Below are positions 19,652 to 32,000 of a stretch of DNA of 64,000 bases, in pieces (position 1 is the first letter of the stretch; the number at the start of each line of letters is the position of its first letter). This stretch comes from Blastomussa wellsi. Its lineage: Eukaryota; Cnidaria; Anthozoa; Scleractinia; Plerogyridae. Position numbers and translations under genes: made by a program. The DNA is taken from positions 22,985,376 to 23,049,375 of the forward strand of contig OX393564.1 of the NCBI GenBank assembly GCA_947652115.1, given 5' to 3'. Under the pieces are notes generated by a model. It searched no databases. It was not told where the DNA came from and saw only the letters and a program-made list of their open reading frames with translations.

Positions 19652-22600
19652 CTAGAGGAGATAAAAAGTTACAGAATCAGTGAGTTGGTTTTTGGATTTA
19701 GAGTCCAATTAAGGTCTTTTCTTCAGGGAAGTCGTATAAGAAATCTTTGTTAGGCGGGGGAAGGACTTCATAATTCTTGCTTGAAGTGAACAAGTAAAAT
19801 GTAAATTTTTAATTACGGATTTTAAAGGATGTTACTTTAATCAGAAATAACTTTATGTCACATTCATGGACAAAACTGCTCATGTGGAACAACTATCTCG
19901 TGGCACAACTCATGCGAGAATGACACCTGCCATCTACGCCCCAAATCAATTTTTCGAATGGGGACATCTTTGCACGGCACAAACTACGCAGGAAGGTTAA
20001 ATGCATCAGGATTCATATTCTTTGAATTAGCTGGGCCCTGGGCCTTGTTTCTTAGTGGTGTTTACATGATGCTTGGGCGACTTCACGGAGCGAGTTCATC
20101 CGGGTTCACTCGGTTCTTGCACCGGAGCGAGATTTCCATTCCAGAAAGAAAATTCATACAGGACTGTTCGTTTCGTATTCCTTTTTTACGACAGACATTA
20201 CGGCAGTATAAAACTCCCTCCCAATAAAAGCGGTTTATCTAAAAACATTGCGACTTTTTCTACTCGTACTGGAACTAAAGTCATGCTGGTATCACAGGTC
20301 GGTTTCTTGGAGAATCAGTATTAAGTAAATAATAATAACCTCCTCCTCCTCCACCACCACCGCCACCTCCTCCTCCTCCACCACCACTGCTGCACTGATT
20401 ACAGCTTTTCTTACACATGTCTGAAAGAGGAAAATCACATTATCAGAAAATCAGTCCAGGCATAACTTCTTGAACTCTTGTTTCCTGCAGGGAAGTTGGT
20501 CTGAGAAGCCAAAGTTGAGAAACAGATGTTTAATTATCAAACACCTCTGTGTTCATAGTTGAACTCAGTCACTCCCGTTTTTGCTCCATAGGACGGGTGT
20601 CGATAAGTACACCTATATACTAACGAAAGCAAATAGGCCACTTGCGCGGTCCAAAAACTGTCCTCAATTAACGAATTCCGGAAATTCGTCCCAGACGAGA
20701 TTCTGTCTGACATAAGCGGTAGTCCAGCACCTCATATAAACGTATGTTTTCATTCGTTCTCCTTGACAGTAGACTTCGTTGTTATCAGGGCAAGAGGCTT
20801 TGTTTAGGATTGTTATCTATTGTTTCAACGCCCAACAACGAGGTGCTGCTGGCCCCGACATAAGACCTAACATAAATTTAAAGACAGTAAAACCGACTTA
20901 AAATTATAGGTTCATATATGATCACGACACTCGTCTTGCATAAGATAAGATAAATAAGATAAGAACTTTATTATCGTGTCGAGGTCGCTAGCATACAGGG
21001 TATACTAATTGGGGACACCTAGGTACAATTACTTATGTAGTGATTATTAATTATTCCTAGGACCAGCAATGCCCAAAGCAACATGAGTGTGATATATATG
21101 AAAGACGGTAAATTCTCAGCTCGTTAAATAAATAATAAAGATGCCTTTGATTATGTCAATAGCGTGGTAAGTTCTACATCGGAAGAATGAATTTGGCGAT
21201 CATGACATGCAGCTCCGTTAATTTGATCACCAATAAGCTACTCACCTCTTAGGTACATCCACCTGTAGCCTTGTTTAAATTTATAGCTGCATTTGTCACG
21301 GTAGTGATTTTGGTACGCTTGCGACCACCAGGGACAAATGTACGGATCGCCGTCTTGGCAAGAAGGGTCAACTGCGAGAAAAAGGAAACACGAATCAAAT
21401 GCTGACCGCGGGAAATGATAAGGCATTCTTAGAGAAACAAGAACATTCTTTGAAAATACGTATATATACCGTCGAAACTTTCCTTGAGACCACTGTTGTA
21501 TTAAAGCTCTGATGATGACTACCTGTTTGAAACACGTTTGAATCGTCACTATTTATATTTCAAAGTTTGTAGCACTCGCCTTACGCCCTACAACGTACGT
21601 AGTACTGGACTCAGTGTTACTCAGCCTGGTGCCGAAACAGGGAGACGACTTGGCGACCGATTCCGAGAACACCTTCGTGACGTAGAGAAAGACGACAAAA
21701 ATGCATCGAAACCGGTCGCGAGACACTTCAATCTCCCAAATCATTCTAAGCAACATATGGCACTCTGCGGCCTTTCCCTTCACCAAGGAAACACGGAAAG
21801 CCGTAAAACTCTAGAACAAAAATTTATTTTTCAAATCATAGCGTAGAATGACTATTGTTCTTGTGACATTCACTTACAGTTCAAGAAGACGCATAGGTCT
21901 GTCATAACGCTTATTACTATTCATGAAAGCCCAGAAAGAAGCTCTTTCATTGGTTGCTATGAACGCGCGGCAATACTCATTAACTTGAACGTAGCGGCAA
22001 ACTGAACAATAGCTTTAGTGCGCTATTGTTACTCCCTTTGTTTCAATGACCACAACCCGCTTTTGTTTCTCCCTTCGTTTGAATAAACTTGGCGTTGTTT
22101 GTTTCGCGAAAGTTGGACACCGATGTATAATTATAAGTTTCGCTTTGGTTTTGTTTCGTCAAAAGAACGTTGTGTTTTCGTGAAAATCGAACTTGAAACG
22201 CAAGCCCCGGAAACAAAGCGAATTTTATTGTTGCCGCGCGAGCAGGATGATTGTGCCGTGAAAAAAAAAAAATCATTCGCTGTATAGTGCAGTTTGCGCA
22301 AAAATATTACACAGCCGAAATGTTGTTAGCTCTGAATATATTTCGTAGTGAATCAACCCTGCAATAGTCCTTGGACTTCACGTGTTTTTATTGAACGGTG
22401 GTTGCCGTGTGAAAGAACGCTTGATTACTGAAATCAGTAGCGGCCCGGACGAAGCGATCAATTTCCTCTCGCTTTGATGCCGATCAATTAATCCTATTGA
22501 ATTGGTCGACAATCAGCGAGCCCAAGCAAACTCTAATCATTCATAATGGAGCTCACAATAAAGTTTTGCCAAACAAACAATATCGAACGTTCGGGTATCG

Positions 22601-23879
22601 AACGATCGATTATCATTCGATTGATGCGTTGGATTGGTTATTATCTCGATTTTTTTTAATAAGATACAACTGGTTTGATATGATTTACTTCACTTTACTA
22701 TCAGTTGAAATGAGTCTCGTTCGCAAAGAATCGTGATGTTTCTACGCAGAGTAAGTTGGTATCCAAGGGGCAAGATGCTTCGTTGGAGTAAGCAAAATAC
22801 TTTGAAGGGCTGACCATAACTTTCTCGCCATTTGAACGCAGCCTCTCCGTTTATTTGAAGATAGAACATCGGGTTGTTTTCTTTCACAAATGGAGGCACA
22901 ATATGAACATGTAACGGATTGATCGGGTTGTCAAAGAGCTCTGAAAAGAGCTCCCGATCGCTGACGTTTTCCATGACTTTTTCCATTGCGCGATATGATC
23001 GGCTGTTTGAATAAACCAGCTGCTTTACTTCACATACTTTTAAAATTCGCGGTAATCTTGAAAATTTTACAACTGAATGGTTTTCATGAATGGTCTATTG
23101 TTTAGTCTTGGCAACCATTGTTATTCAATCGAAGGCTTAAAACAATAGCTCGCTCGCTCAAGACGCGCCATTTTCGAACGCTAATCCAACCAGCAGTTTT
23201 CAAACTGAAAAGGATAGTGGTTCCCGTTGACCAATTTGTAAACTTTTTGCATATTCTTGATGAGAAAGGATGAATTTTTCCTAAACCGTGCGTGGGTTGT
23301 CGAAATTCAGTAAAAGTTTTGAGAAATTCGCTTTGGAAAACGGACTCCATACAAAAAATGGTCAATTTTTCCTTATTTTCAAGTGCAAAAGGATACTCCT
23401 TCCACTTGTTCAATCTTCTTTATTTTGGTCTTAAATTGTAGATACAGCATTCCTCTTCAAAATTCCGTGCGTGGGTTTTTAGATTTTATTTTCTTGAGAT
23501 CAGGAAAGTAAGTTTTATCAACGTTACTTGGCCAATTATGGCCCTTTCTTCTCTAAGCTTTTCAGAGCGCGTATTTGCGCTTCGGTGATCATGAATATTT
23601 AATGAATGTCACAGCATTCTGCCCTATGTCGGCACTCTTAATCCTCACGGTATCAACGAACGCTTTTCATTCAACTAATTTATTCCGAAGTTTTCACGTT
23701 ACCAGGCACCAGCCAATAACGAAGCTCCATCTTTCTGTATATAAAAACACACACGACCCACAATTCCTTGATTCGCTCCGACGAAGGGCTAACGCTCGAA
23801 ACGTCAGCTCTTGAATCTCTTTACGGTGGCCAATTGACATTATCAACCCAGCTGATAAAACCAAATTATATTGTTATAC

Positions 23880-23924
<45 letters not shown>

Positions 23925-26900
23925 CTAACCCTACAATTGACTAGGATCTCATCTAGAGGGAGTGAAAATACTCCTAGTCGCTTTATGCTAAGGAAACCTC
24001 AAGCTTAGACCTGATGGGCCACTAGACTATACCTTTACCTAACGCCAAATGTACTTTGGATAGCTTTGAGAATGGTGGAAAATAAAAAAAAAAGAATAAC
24101 CAACGTTTTATTGCCCTTCTTTGCCTTCACCTCTTACCATTGCATCGACGACAACTCTTTTGACAAATATCCCACAGTGAAAACCTTTTGCCAATATAAA
24201 ACATCGTTGATGGTTGAGCTGTGCTCCAACACTCCCCTTTAGCGGCTCTCGATGGACAATTCAACTGCTTGTCTTTACAAGGCCCTAAGATTCAAATAAA
24301 ATTAAAGGGATCAAGAAGCGATCAAACAGTTTTTCGTTTGCACCCGGCTATATATACTCTTCCCTAGCCTAACGAACGCATCGGTGACCTCAACAACTTA
24401 TGGAATTCTGACATGAATGATATGTGAGGTGTTTTCATTAAAAGGGCACCCGAGTTTCATTTTTTTTTTCATTTTTGTGGTCGTGTTGTGGTACAAGGAC
24501 TACTGTTTTCGTAAAGCCAACAGTAGCCCTTGGAATGTATTTTATAGATAACAAATAGCTTCCGTTTTGCTGTGCGTCTGTTCAGTTGTAGATCACAGAT
24601 AAAGTCAAGATGCATGGGTAATAAAAATAAAGAGGTGAGCCGTTGTTGGATCGTATCTGACTATGATTATGTTGTTTTGAAACTAAACGATTATGATTAA
24701 GATTATGATCCTACGTTGCTATTAGGTATTAAGCCTACGAAGGTCGCAAAAGCTCTACGTGGGTGTGAAAAACTCAGATGACCTGTGACTTAAAGGAAAA
24801 TTGTCTTCTGCCACCGGCTTGTTGACAATTTATTCACTTGTGAAGCTTTCCAAGAGTGAAAAATCTTAAGTGCATGCTTTGAAGATTTTTCATTGTTCTC
24901 TAGGGAGAAAAATAGTCAGAGATTTAAGGAATATACTCCTTTTTGGCAGCGGAAGGATTAACGTTTATCTGACTATGGGTATGCCTTGTCTTGTATTGAC
25001 TTCTGTAATGCAACAAAAATGAAATGCATACAGTGTCCAGGACAACGGTTTGTGTGTTTGCGACTTAATTAAGGGACAATTAACACTTGTACGACAGCTA
25101 TACATACTTTGGCCTGGACAAAGGTTGGTGTTACAATGCTTCTTTTGCATCCTTAAATGGAGGTTCTTCGCTGGGCATGTTCTTGTGCGAACCTGGACTC
25201 CACCGCCACAAGCCTTACTGCAACCTCCATATGTTCCCCATTTACCACAATCACCTGTTGAAATACAAGTAATATTACCAATCACGAGTAGACATTAAAA
25301 ATTTGACAAAAGTTTTGCGTAGTTCTAAACACATATTACACCACCGCATTGTTGGGATGCCAGTCATGGCCATCACAGGTTGTTCTCAAGCTCAGGATTT
25401 TTTTAGGTTGTTCAGCAATCCATTGGAACCTAACCCTTTTATACCACGTGTCTTGTCCGAGAAAGCGAGTAGTGGTAGAAGGTCATGGATACGGTTTCCC
25501 AATGATATTCGGATAGATCTTGTAAGTATACAATTATCGTTCATTAACCATGTCTATAAAGGATGTAACATATGTTTCCTTGAACCGATACTCCATTTAA
25601 CTATTTCGTATTCGAGTTTTACTTTCTTATAGCCAGCTCACCAGGGCTGGGATACTGATCCTCACAAGCCATTTTCATAATGTCTTCTAGTTTTCTATAT
25701 AATTCTCCATAGCCGGAAACTTGTAGAACATCGTTGGAGGCACTGGCGATTTGTTGGAGCTCCCTTATATCTACCCCTCTTCCAATTCCAACGGCAACTC
25801 TTCTGACGCCGGCTTCCTACACAGAAAAGTGACAGTATTTATATAGAAAGGTATTCTAGCCTGAAAACCTCGTGCATGTCATTTCATCAGTATTCATCCT
25901 CGTTTTCACGATTTGCTTACTGTGAACTTTGAACTATGCATGAAATTTCTGAATATTTTATTAAATCATCGTTTTTATACTAACGGCATTTTTGCGTTCT
26001 CACTTTGTGTTTATACATAAGCAGCGAAAACTGTCGTAATTGCAATTTTTGGATAAATGCTACTTGTAACAACTCACATCCAAAGGAGGAGTCACTTGAC
26101 TGAAAGGTTTGCTTCCTTCGTTTGTGTCACCATCTGTGAGCACAATCAACACGTTTGGTTTATCTGGTCTGTCACCGCTGTCTTCCCAGCCAAAGAAATC
26201 TTCGGCTGCTAGTTCCAGGGCTCTATCTGTCCTTGTCCCACCTCGAATGTGCGGCAAACTGTCAGCTTTAGACCTTATGGCGTCAATTGATTGGGCATCG
26301 GTAAATCTAAAAAATGTTACAAATTTAAAGTTTTATGCAAGAAACAGAGGTACGTTTTCCTTCCATGTATGTAATTGAGTAAAACTATCCAACATGCATA
26401 AAGGAACATCGCTCAAACTAAGTTATACCTACAAGACATTTCCATTTTCACTGCGAACCAGAGGGCTTTTTGCTTGTTGTTTGCACGGCGAAGCCACGAT
26501 CGTTTTTCTGCGTAACACTTTCTCGGGCTCAGCGCTCCGCGCGACCAAAATAGAGCATCGATATCTGTTACTCAGGATAATTTCCGTTAGAAATAGCAGC
26601 TCAAATTTTTTATAAAAATGTAGTTTATCGAAATCTTTAAGAAATACGAAAGTAGATGAATGGGAGAGAAAGTCTGATTCAAGCTACTTCTACAAACCTG
26701 TGCCAAGTATGCGCTTCCCAACTGTAGAGAAGGATCGCCATGTGTGTTCCCGCTTCAGAAATGTCAAGTCTTTGAGCCAGTTGAACTATATAACGACGAG
26801 CAGTATTGTAATCAGCTGGGGTTATACTGTTGGAGGAATCGATGATGACACCGACGTCAAGATGTTCCCTGCAGGGTTTTGGCGGACCTAAATAAAAGAC

Positions 26901-29051
26901 ACACAAAAAAAATCAGTTTTCTGTACTTTTCACTGAAAGAAAAATTCATCCCGATAGATCGATTTATCGTTCCGAATTTAGTACACCTGGGAAACAAACC
27001 TCGCAAACTCACGCAAATACGAGATCTCGCAACGGACATAATTTACTAAGAAATGTACGGAAGGACTATGGCGCAACGCCCTTTCATCCATTCGTAAGAG
27101 ATGAATTTTTATTTTAATGAAAAAGCACTGAAAACGGCCTATGAGAAAATAAAAATAACTTGTTTCCAATAAACCGTATGTTACAGCTTTGAAGACTGCA
27201 TCACTGACACATGAGAGGTAAGAGCGGTTAGGATCTAAAGTCATGCTGGTATCACAGGTCGGTTTCTTGGAGAATCAGTATTAAGTAAATAATAATAACC
27301 TCCTCCTCCTCCACCACCACCGCCACCTCCTCCTCCTCCACCACCACTGCTGCACTGATTACAGCTTTTCTTACACATGTCTGAAAGAGGAAAATCACAT
27401 TATCAGAAAATCAGTCCAGGCATAACTTCTTGAACTCTTGTTTCCTGCAGGGAAGTTGGTCTGAGAAGCCAAAGTTGAGAAACAGATGTTTAATTATCAA
27501 ACACCTCTGTGTTCATAGTTGAACTCAGTCACTCCCGTTTTTGCTCCATAGGACGGGTGTCGATAAGTACACCTATATACTAACGAAAGCAAATAGGTCA
27601 CTTGCGCGGTCCAAAAACTGTCCTCAATTAACGAATTCCGGAAATTCGTCCCAGACGAGATTCTGTCTGACATAAGCGGTAGTCCAGCACCTCATATAAA
27701 CGTATGTTTTCATTCGTTCTCCTTGACAGTAGACTTCGTTGTTATCAGGGCAAGAGGCTTTGTTTAGGATTGTTATCTATTGTTTCAACGCCCAACAACG
27801 AGGTGCTGCTGGCCCCGACATAAGACCTAACATAAATTTAAAGACAGTAAAACCGACTTAAAATTATAGGTTCATATATGATCACGACACTCGTCTTGCA
27901 TAAGATAAGATAAGATAAATAAGATAAGAACTTTATTATCGTGTCGAGGTCGCTAGCATACAGGGTATACTAATTGGGGACATCTAGGTACAATTACTTA
28001 TCTAGTGATTATTAATTATTCCTAGGACCAGCAATGCCCAAAGCAACATGAGCGTGATATATATGAAAGACGGTAAATTCTCAGCTCGTTAAATAAATAA
28101 TAAAGATGCCTTTGATTATGTCAATAGCGTGGTAAATTCTACATCGGAAGAATGAATTTGGCGATCATGACATGCAGCTCCGTTAATTTGATCACCAATA
28201 AGCTACTCACCTCTCAGGTACATCCACCTGTAGCCTTGTTTAAATTTATAGCTGCATTTGTCACGGTAGTGATTTTGGTACGCTTGCGACCACCAGGGAC
28301 AAATGTACGGATCGCCGTCTTGGCAAGAAGGGTCAACTGCGAGAAAAAGGAAACACGAATCAAATGCTGACCGCGGGAAATGATAAGGCATTCTTAGAGA
28401 AACAAGAACATTCTTTGAAAATACGTATATATACCGTCGAAACTTTCCTTGAGACCACTGTTGTATTAAAGCTCTGATGATGACTACCTGTTTGAAACAC
28501 GTTTGAATCGTCACTATTTATATTTCAAAGTTTGTAGCACTCGCCTTACGCCCTACAACGTACGTAGTACTGGACTCAGTGTTACTCAGCCTGGTGCCGA
28601 AACAGGGAGACGACTTGGCGACCGATTCCGAGAACACCTTCGTGACGTAGAGAAAGACGACAAAAATGCATCGAAACCGGTCGCGAGACACTTCAATCTC
28701 CCAAATCATTCTAAGCAACATATGGCACTCTGCGGCCTTTCCCTTCACCAAGGAAACCCGGAAAGCCGCAAAACTCTAGAACAAAAATTTATTTTTCAAA
28801 TCGGCACTCTTAATCCTCACGGTATCAACGAACGCTTTTCATTCAACTAATTTATTCCGAAGTTTTCACGTTACCAGGCACCAGCCGATAACGAAGCTCC
28901 ATCTTTCTGTATATAAAAACACACACGACCCACAATTCCTTGATTCGCTCCGACGTAGGGCTAACGCTCGAAAAGTGAGCTCTTGAATCTCTTTACGGTG
29001 GCCAATTGACATTATCAACCCAGTTGATAAAACCAAATTATATTGTTATAC

Positions 29052-29096
<45 letters not shown>

Positions 29097-32000
29097 CTAA
29101 CCCTACAATTGACTAGGATCTCATCTAGAGGGAGTGAAAATACTCCTAGTCGCTTTATGCTAAGGAAACCTCAAGCTTAGACCTGATGGGCCACTAGACT
29201 ATACCTTTACCTAACGCCAAATGTACTTTGGATAGCTTTGAGAATGGTGGAAAATAAAAAAAAAAAAGAATAACCAACGTTTTATTGCCCTTCTTTGCCT
29301 TCACCTCTTACCATTGCATCGACGACAACTCTTTTGACAAATATCCCACAGTGAAAACCTTTTGCCAATATAAAACATCGTTGATGGTTGAGCTGTGCTC
29401 CAACACTCCCCTTTAGCGGCTCTCGATGGACAATTCAACTGCTTGTCTTTACAAGGCCCTAAGATTCAAATAAAATTAAAGGGATCAAGAAGCGATCAAA
29501 CAGTTTTTCATTTGCACCCGGCTATATATACTCTTCCCGAGCCTAACGAAAGCATCGGTGACCTCAACAACTTATGGAATTCTGACATGAATGATATGTG
29601 AGGTGTTTTCATTAAAAGGGCACCCGAGTTTCATTTTTTTTTTTCATTTTTGTGGTCGTGTTGTGGTACAAGGACTACTGTTTTCGTAAAGCCAACAGTA
29701 GCCCTTGGAATGTATTTTATAGATAACAAATAGCTTCCGTTTTGCTGTGCGTCTGTTCAGTTGTAGATCACAGATAAAGTCAAGATGCATGGGTAATAAA
29801 AATAAAGAGGTGAGCCGTTGTTGGATCGTATCTGACTATGATTATGTTGTTTTGAAACTAAACGATTATGATTAAGATTATGATCCTACGTCGCTATTAG
29901 GTATTAAGCCTACGAAGGTCGCAAAAGCTCTACGTGGGTGTGAAAAACTCAGATGACCTGTGACTTAAAGGAAAATTGTCTTCTGCCACCGGCTTGTTGA
30001 CAATTTATTCACTTGTGAAGCTTTCCAAGAGTGAAAAATCTTAAGTGCATGCTTTGAAGATTTTTCATTGTTCTCTAGGGAGAAAAATAGTCAGAGATTT
30101 AAGGAATATACTCCTTTTTGGCAGCGGAAGGATTAACGTTAATTTATCTGACTATGGGTATGCCTTGTCTTGTATTGACTTCTATAATGCAACAAAAATG
30201 AAATGCATACAGTGTCCAGGACAACGGTTTGTGTGTTTGCGACTTAATTAAGGGACAATTAACACTTGTACGACAGCTATACATACTTTGGCCTGGACAA
30301 AGGTGGGTGTTACAATGCTTCTTTTGCCTCCTTAAATGGAGGTTCTTCGCTGGGCATGTTCTTGTGCGAACCTGGACTCCACCGCCACAAGCCTTACTGC
30401 AACCTCCATATGTTCCCCATTTACCACAATCACCTGTTGAAATACAAGTAATATTACCAATCACGAGTAGACATTAAAAATTTGACAAAAGTTTTGCGTA
30501 GTTCTAAACACATATTACACCACCGCATTGTTGGGATGCCAGTCATGGCCATCACAGGTTGTTCTCAAGCTCAGGATTTTTTTAGGTTGTTCAGCAATCC
30601 ATTGGAACCTAACCCTTTTATACCACGTGTCTTGTCCGAGAAAGCGAGTAGTGGTAGAAGGTCATGGATACGGTTTCCCAATGATATTCGGATAGATCTT
30701 GTAAGTATAAAGGAGTATAAAGTATAAAACTATAAAGGATGTAACATATGTTTCCTTGAACCGATACTCCATTTAACTATGTCGTATTCGAGTTTTACTT
30801 TCTTATAGCCAGCTTACCAGGCTTAAGATACTGATCCTCACAAGCCATTTTCATAATGTCTTCTAGTTTTTTATATAATTCTCCATAGCCGGAAACTTGT
30901 AGAACATCGTTGGAGGCACTGGCGATTTGTCGGAGCTCCCTTATATCTACCCCTCTTCCAATTCCAACGGCAACTCTCCTGACGCCGGCTTCCTACACAG
31001 AAAAGTGACAGTATTTATATAGAAAGGTATTCTATGCAAGCCTGAAAACCTCCTGCATGTCATTTCATCAGTATTCATCCTCGTTTTCACGATTTGCTTA
31101 CTATGAACTTTGAACTATGCATGATTTTTCTTAATATTTTATTAAATCATCGTTTTTATACTAACGACATTTTTGCGTTCTCACTTTGTGTTTATACATA
31201 AGCAGCGAAAACTGTCGTAATTGCAATTTTTGGATAAATGCTACTTGTAACAACTCACATCCAAAGGAGGAGTAACTTGACTGAAAGGTTTGCTTCCTTC
31301 GTTTGTGTCACCATCTGTGAGCACAATCAACACGTTTGGTTTATCTGGTCTGTCACCGCTGTCTTCCCAGCCAAAGAAATCTTCGGCTGCTAGTTCCAGG
31401 GCTCTATCTGTCCTTGTCCCACCTCGAATGTGCGGCAAACTGTTAGCTTTAGACTTTATGGCGTCAATTGATTGGGCATCGGTAAATCTAAAAAAATGTT
31501 ACAAATTTAAAGTTTTATGCAAGAAACAGAGGTACGTTTTCCTTCCATGTATGTAATTGAGTAAAACTATCCAACATGCATAAAGGAACATCGCTCAAAC
31601 TAAGTTATACGTACAAGACATTTCCATTTTCACTGCGAACCAGAGGGCTTTTTGCTTGTTGTTTGCACGGCGAAGCCACGATCGTTTTTCTGCGTAACAC
31701 TTTCTCGGGCTCAGCGCTCCGCGCGACCAAAATAGAGCATCGATATCTGTTACTCAGGATAATTTCCGTTAGAAATAGCAGCTCAAATTTTTTATAAAAA
31801 TGTAGTTTATCGAAATCTTTAAGAAATACGAAAGTAGATGAATGGGAGAGAAAGTCTGATTCAAGCTACTTCTACAAACCTGTGCCAAGTATGCGCTTCC
31901 CAACTGTAGAGAAGGATCGCCATGTGTGTTCCCGCTTCAGAAATGTCAAGTCTTTGAGCCAGTTGAACTATATAACGACGAGCAGTATTGTAATCAGCTG

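Larger units (their letters stand above)
20275..27234. repeat. Segmental duplication, copy A
   Basis: Begins CTAAAGTCATGCTGGTATC and matches copy B (27235-32407) almost base for base, including exons, introns and inserted repeats. It contains one extra block at 21838-23628. Copy homology ends at GAGAGGTAAGAGCG (27226). Confidence 0.92.

Noticed and set aside
22690..22986. 98-aa minus-strand ORF as a transposase
   Set aside because: It lies inside the copy A-specific insert, but no catalytic motif or family resemblance was visible.
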